Origin: Gammaproteobacteria bacterium
GTDB taxonomy: Bacteria; Pseudomonadota; Gammaproteobacteria; Chromatiales; Chromatiaceae
Assembly: GCA_030625445.1 (NCBI GenBank)
Contig: DAOUQU010000003.1
Span: 1 to 22,383 of the forward strand
Direction of reading: 5' to 3'
Length of the DNA: 22,383 nt
The notes under the pieces were generated by a model. That model ran no database searches and had not been told where the DNA came from. It saw nothing but the letters and a program-made list of their open reading frames with translations. Positions 22,160 to 22,383 of the stretch are shown here, one piece after another. Each line of letters starts with the position of its first letter. Position 1 is the first letter of the stretch. Both the position numbers and the translations under genes were made by a program.

Positions 22160-22383
22160 TTATCGTTTCAAACGCAGTACAGCAACCGTGCCGCCACCGC
22201 TGCGAGGTTGAAGAGAGACGTCCCAACCCTGCGCATCGCAGAGTTGCTTGACGATTGCCAGACCCAGGCCACTGCCGCCAGTCGTGGTGCTGCGTGAATT
22301 TTCCAACCGCTGGAAAGGACGAAAGACGGCGCTTCTCATGTTGTCAGGTATACCCGGCCCCCGGTCGAGAACCCTTATCACCG
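22160..22383 (-). CDS. Sensor histidine kinase, C-terminal ATPase end (5' part outside window)
   Basis: The minus frame is open to the window edge (last 74 codons visible) and carries the ATP-binding boxes of a HATPase domain: G1 VLDRGPGIP, the F-box RPFQRLE, and G2 TGGSGLGLAIVKQLC, followed by the closing strands (WDVSLQPRSGGGTVAVLRL). This is the C-terminus of a histidine kinase of the EnvZ/OmpR-partner type (G2 box GGSGLGLAIV). Phosphotransfer and sensor parts lie beyond the window. It stops at TAA 22160-22162. The response regulator at the other end of the window belongs to the LuxR class and is not an obvious partner. Confidence 0.88.
   Translation of the reverse strand, partial: VIRVLDRGPGIPDNMRSAVFRPFQRLENSRSTTTGGSGLGLAIVKQLCDAQGWDVSLQPRSGGGTVAVLRLKR

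Noticed and set aside
21966..22226. 86-codon minus-strand ORF before the small membrane protein gene
   Set aside because: It overlaps the histidine kinase end in another frame and lacks a start signal or recognisable motif.
1..22383. CRISPR array or tRNA/rRNA genes
   Set aside because: No regularly spaced repeats, cloverleaf-like segments or conserved rRNA stretches were seen on either strand.

Overview
The window looks like a chromosomal segment of a gammaproteobacterium. The gene set and order (lptF-lptG divergent from pepA-holC, tsaB next to a YoaA-type helicase, ffh next to a YpjD/CcsA-like gene, adk) are typical of that class. The many non-coding palindromic repeats and the conserved hypotheticals suggest the Chromatiales-like sulfur-oxidiser or symbiont neighbourhood, but that placement is inference. 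I see no rRNA, tRNA or CRISPR array.

Layout. 1-472 (-): N-terminal part of a NarL/LuxR-type response regulator cut by the window edge. 473-858: gene-free gap with a ~150-bp foldback element. 859-1287 (+): RDD-family membrane protein. 1317-2226: insertion scar made of the C-terminal tail of an RfbC-like epimerase (-), an N-terminal transposase fragment (+), and a tnpA-only IS200-like element (-) inserted into the latter. 2378-4532 (-): lptG and lptF, overlapping, the inner-membrane permease pair of LPS export. 4566-4729: a 164-bp foldback element filling the lptF/pepA divergent gap. 4772-6687 (+): pepA-holC. 6799-11197 (-): a probable five-gene operon, read in the order 345-aa conserved protein, degenerate receiver-like protein, 98-aa hypothetical, yoaA, tsaB. 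It converges on holC, and YoaA and HolC (chi) are known partners in E. coli.

11402-14990 (+): a second compact operon of SAM methyltransferase, phospholipase-D/cardiolipin-synthase-like lipoprotein, DUF924 protein and class I glutamine amidotransferase. 15124-15684 (+): an orphan conserved hypothetical gene preceded by a perfect TGTGA-N6-TCACA CRP-type site. 15811-18056 (-): adk and ffh, each bordered by palindromic repeats. 18126-18938 (+): YpjD/CcsA-like membrane protein, divergent from ffh. 19083-19632 (-): toxin-antitoxin pair (BrnT-like toxin, ribbon-helix-helix-type antitoxin). 19916-21906 (-): membrane protein plus di-haem cytochrome c peroxidase-like lipoprotein. 22160-22383 (-): C-terminal end of a histidine kinase, cut by the window edge.

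The most unusual features are: (i) several different palindromic elements in the intergenic gaps, two of which share an almost identical hairpin tip despite unrelated arms; (ii) the yoaA-tsaB operon with three uncharacterised upstream partners including a pseudo-receiver; (iii) the CRP-type site on an uncharacterised gene; and (iv) the three-layer insertion scar downstream of lptG.
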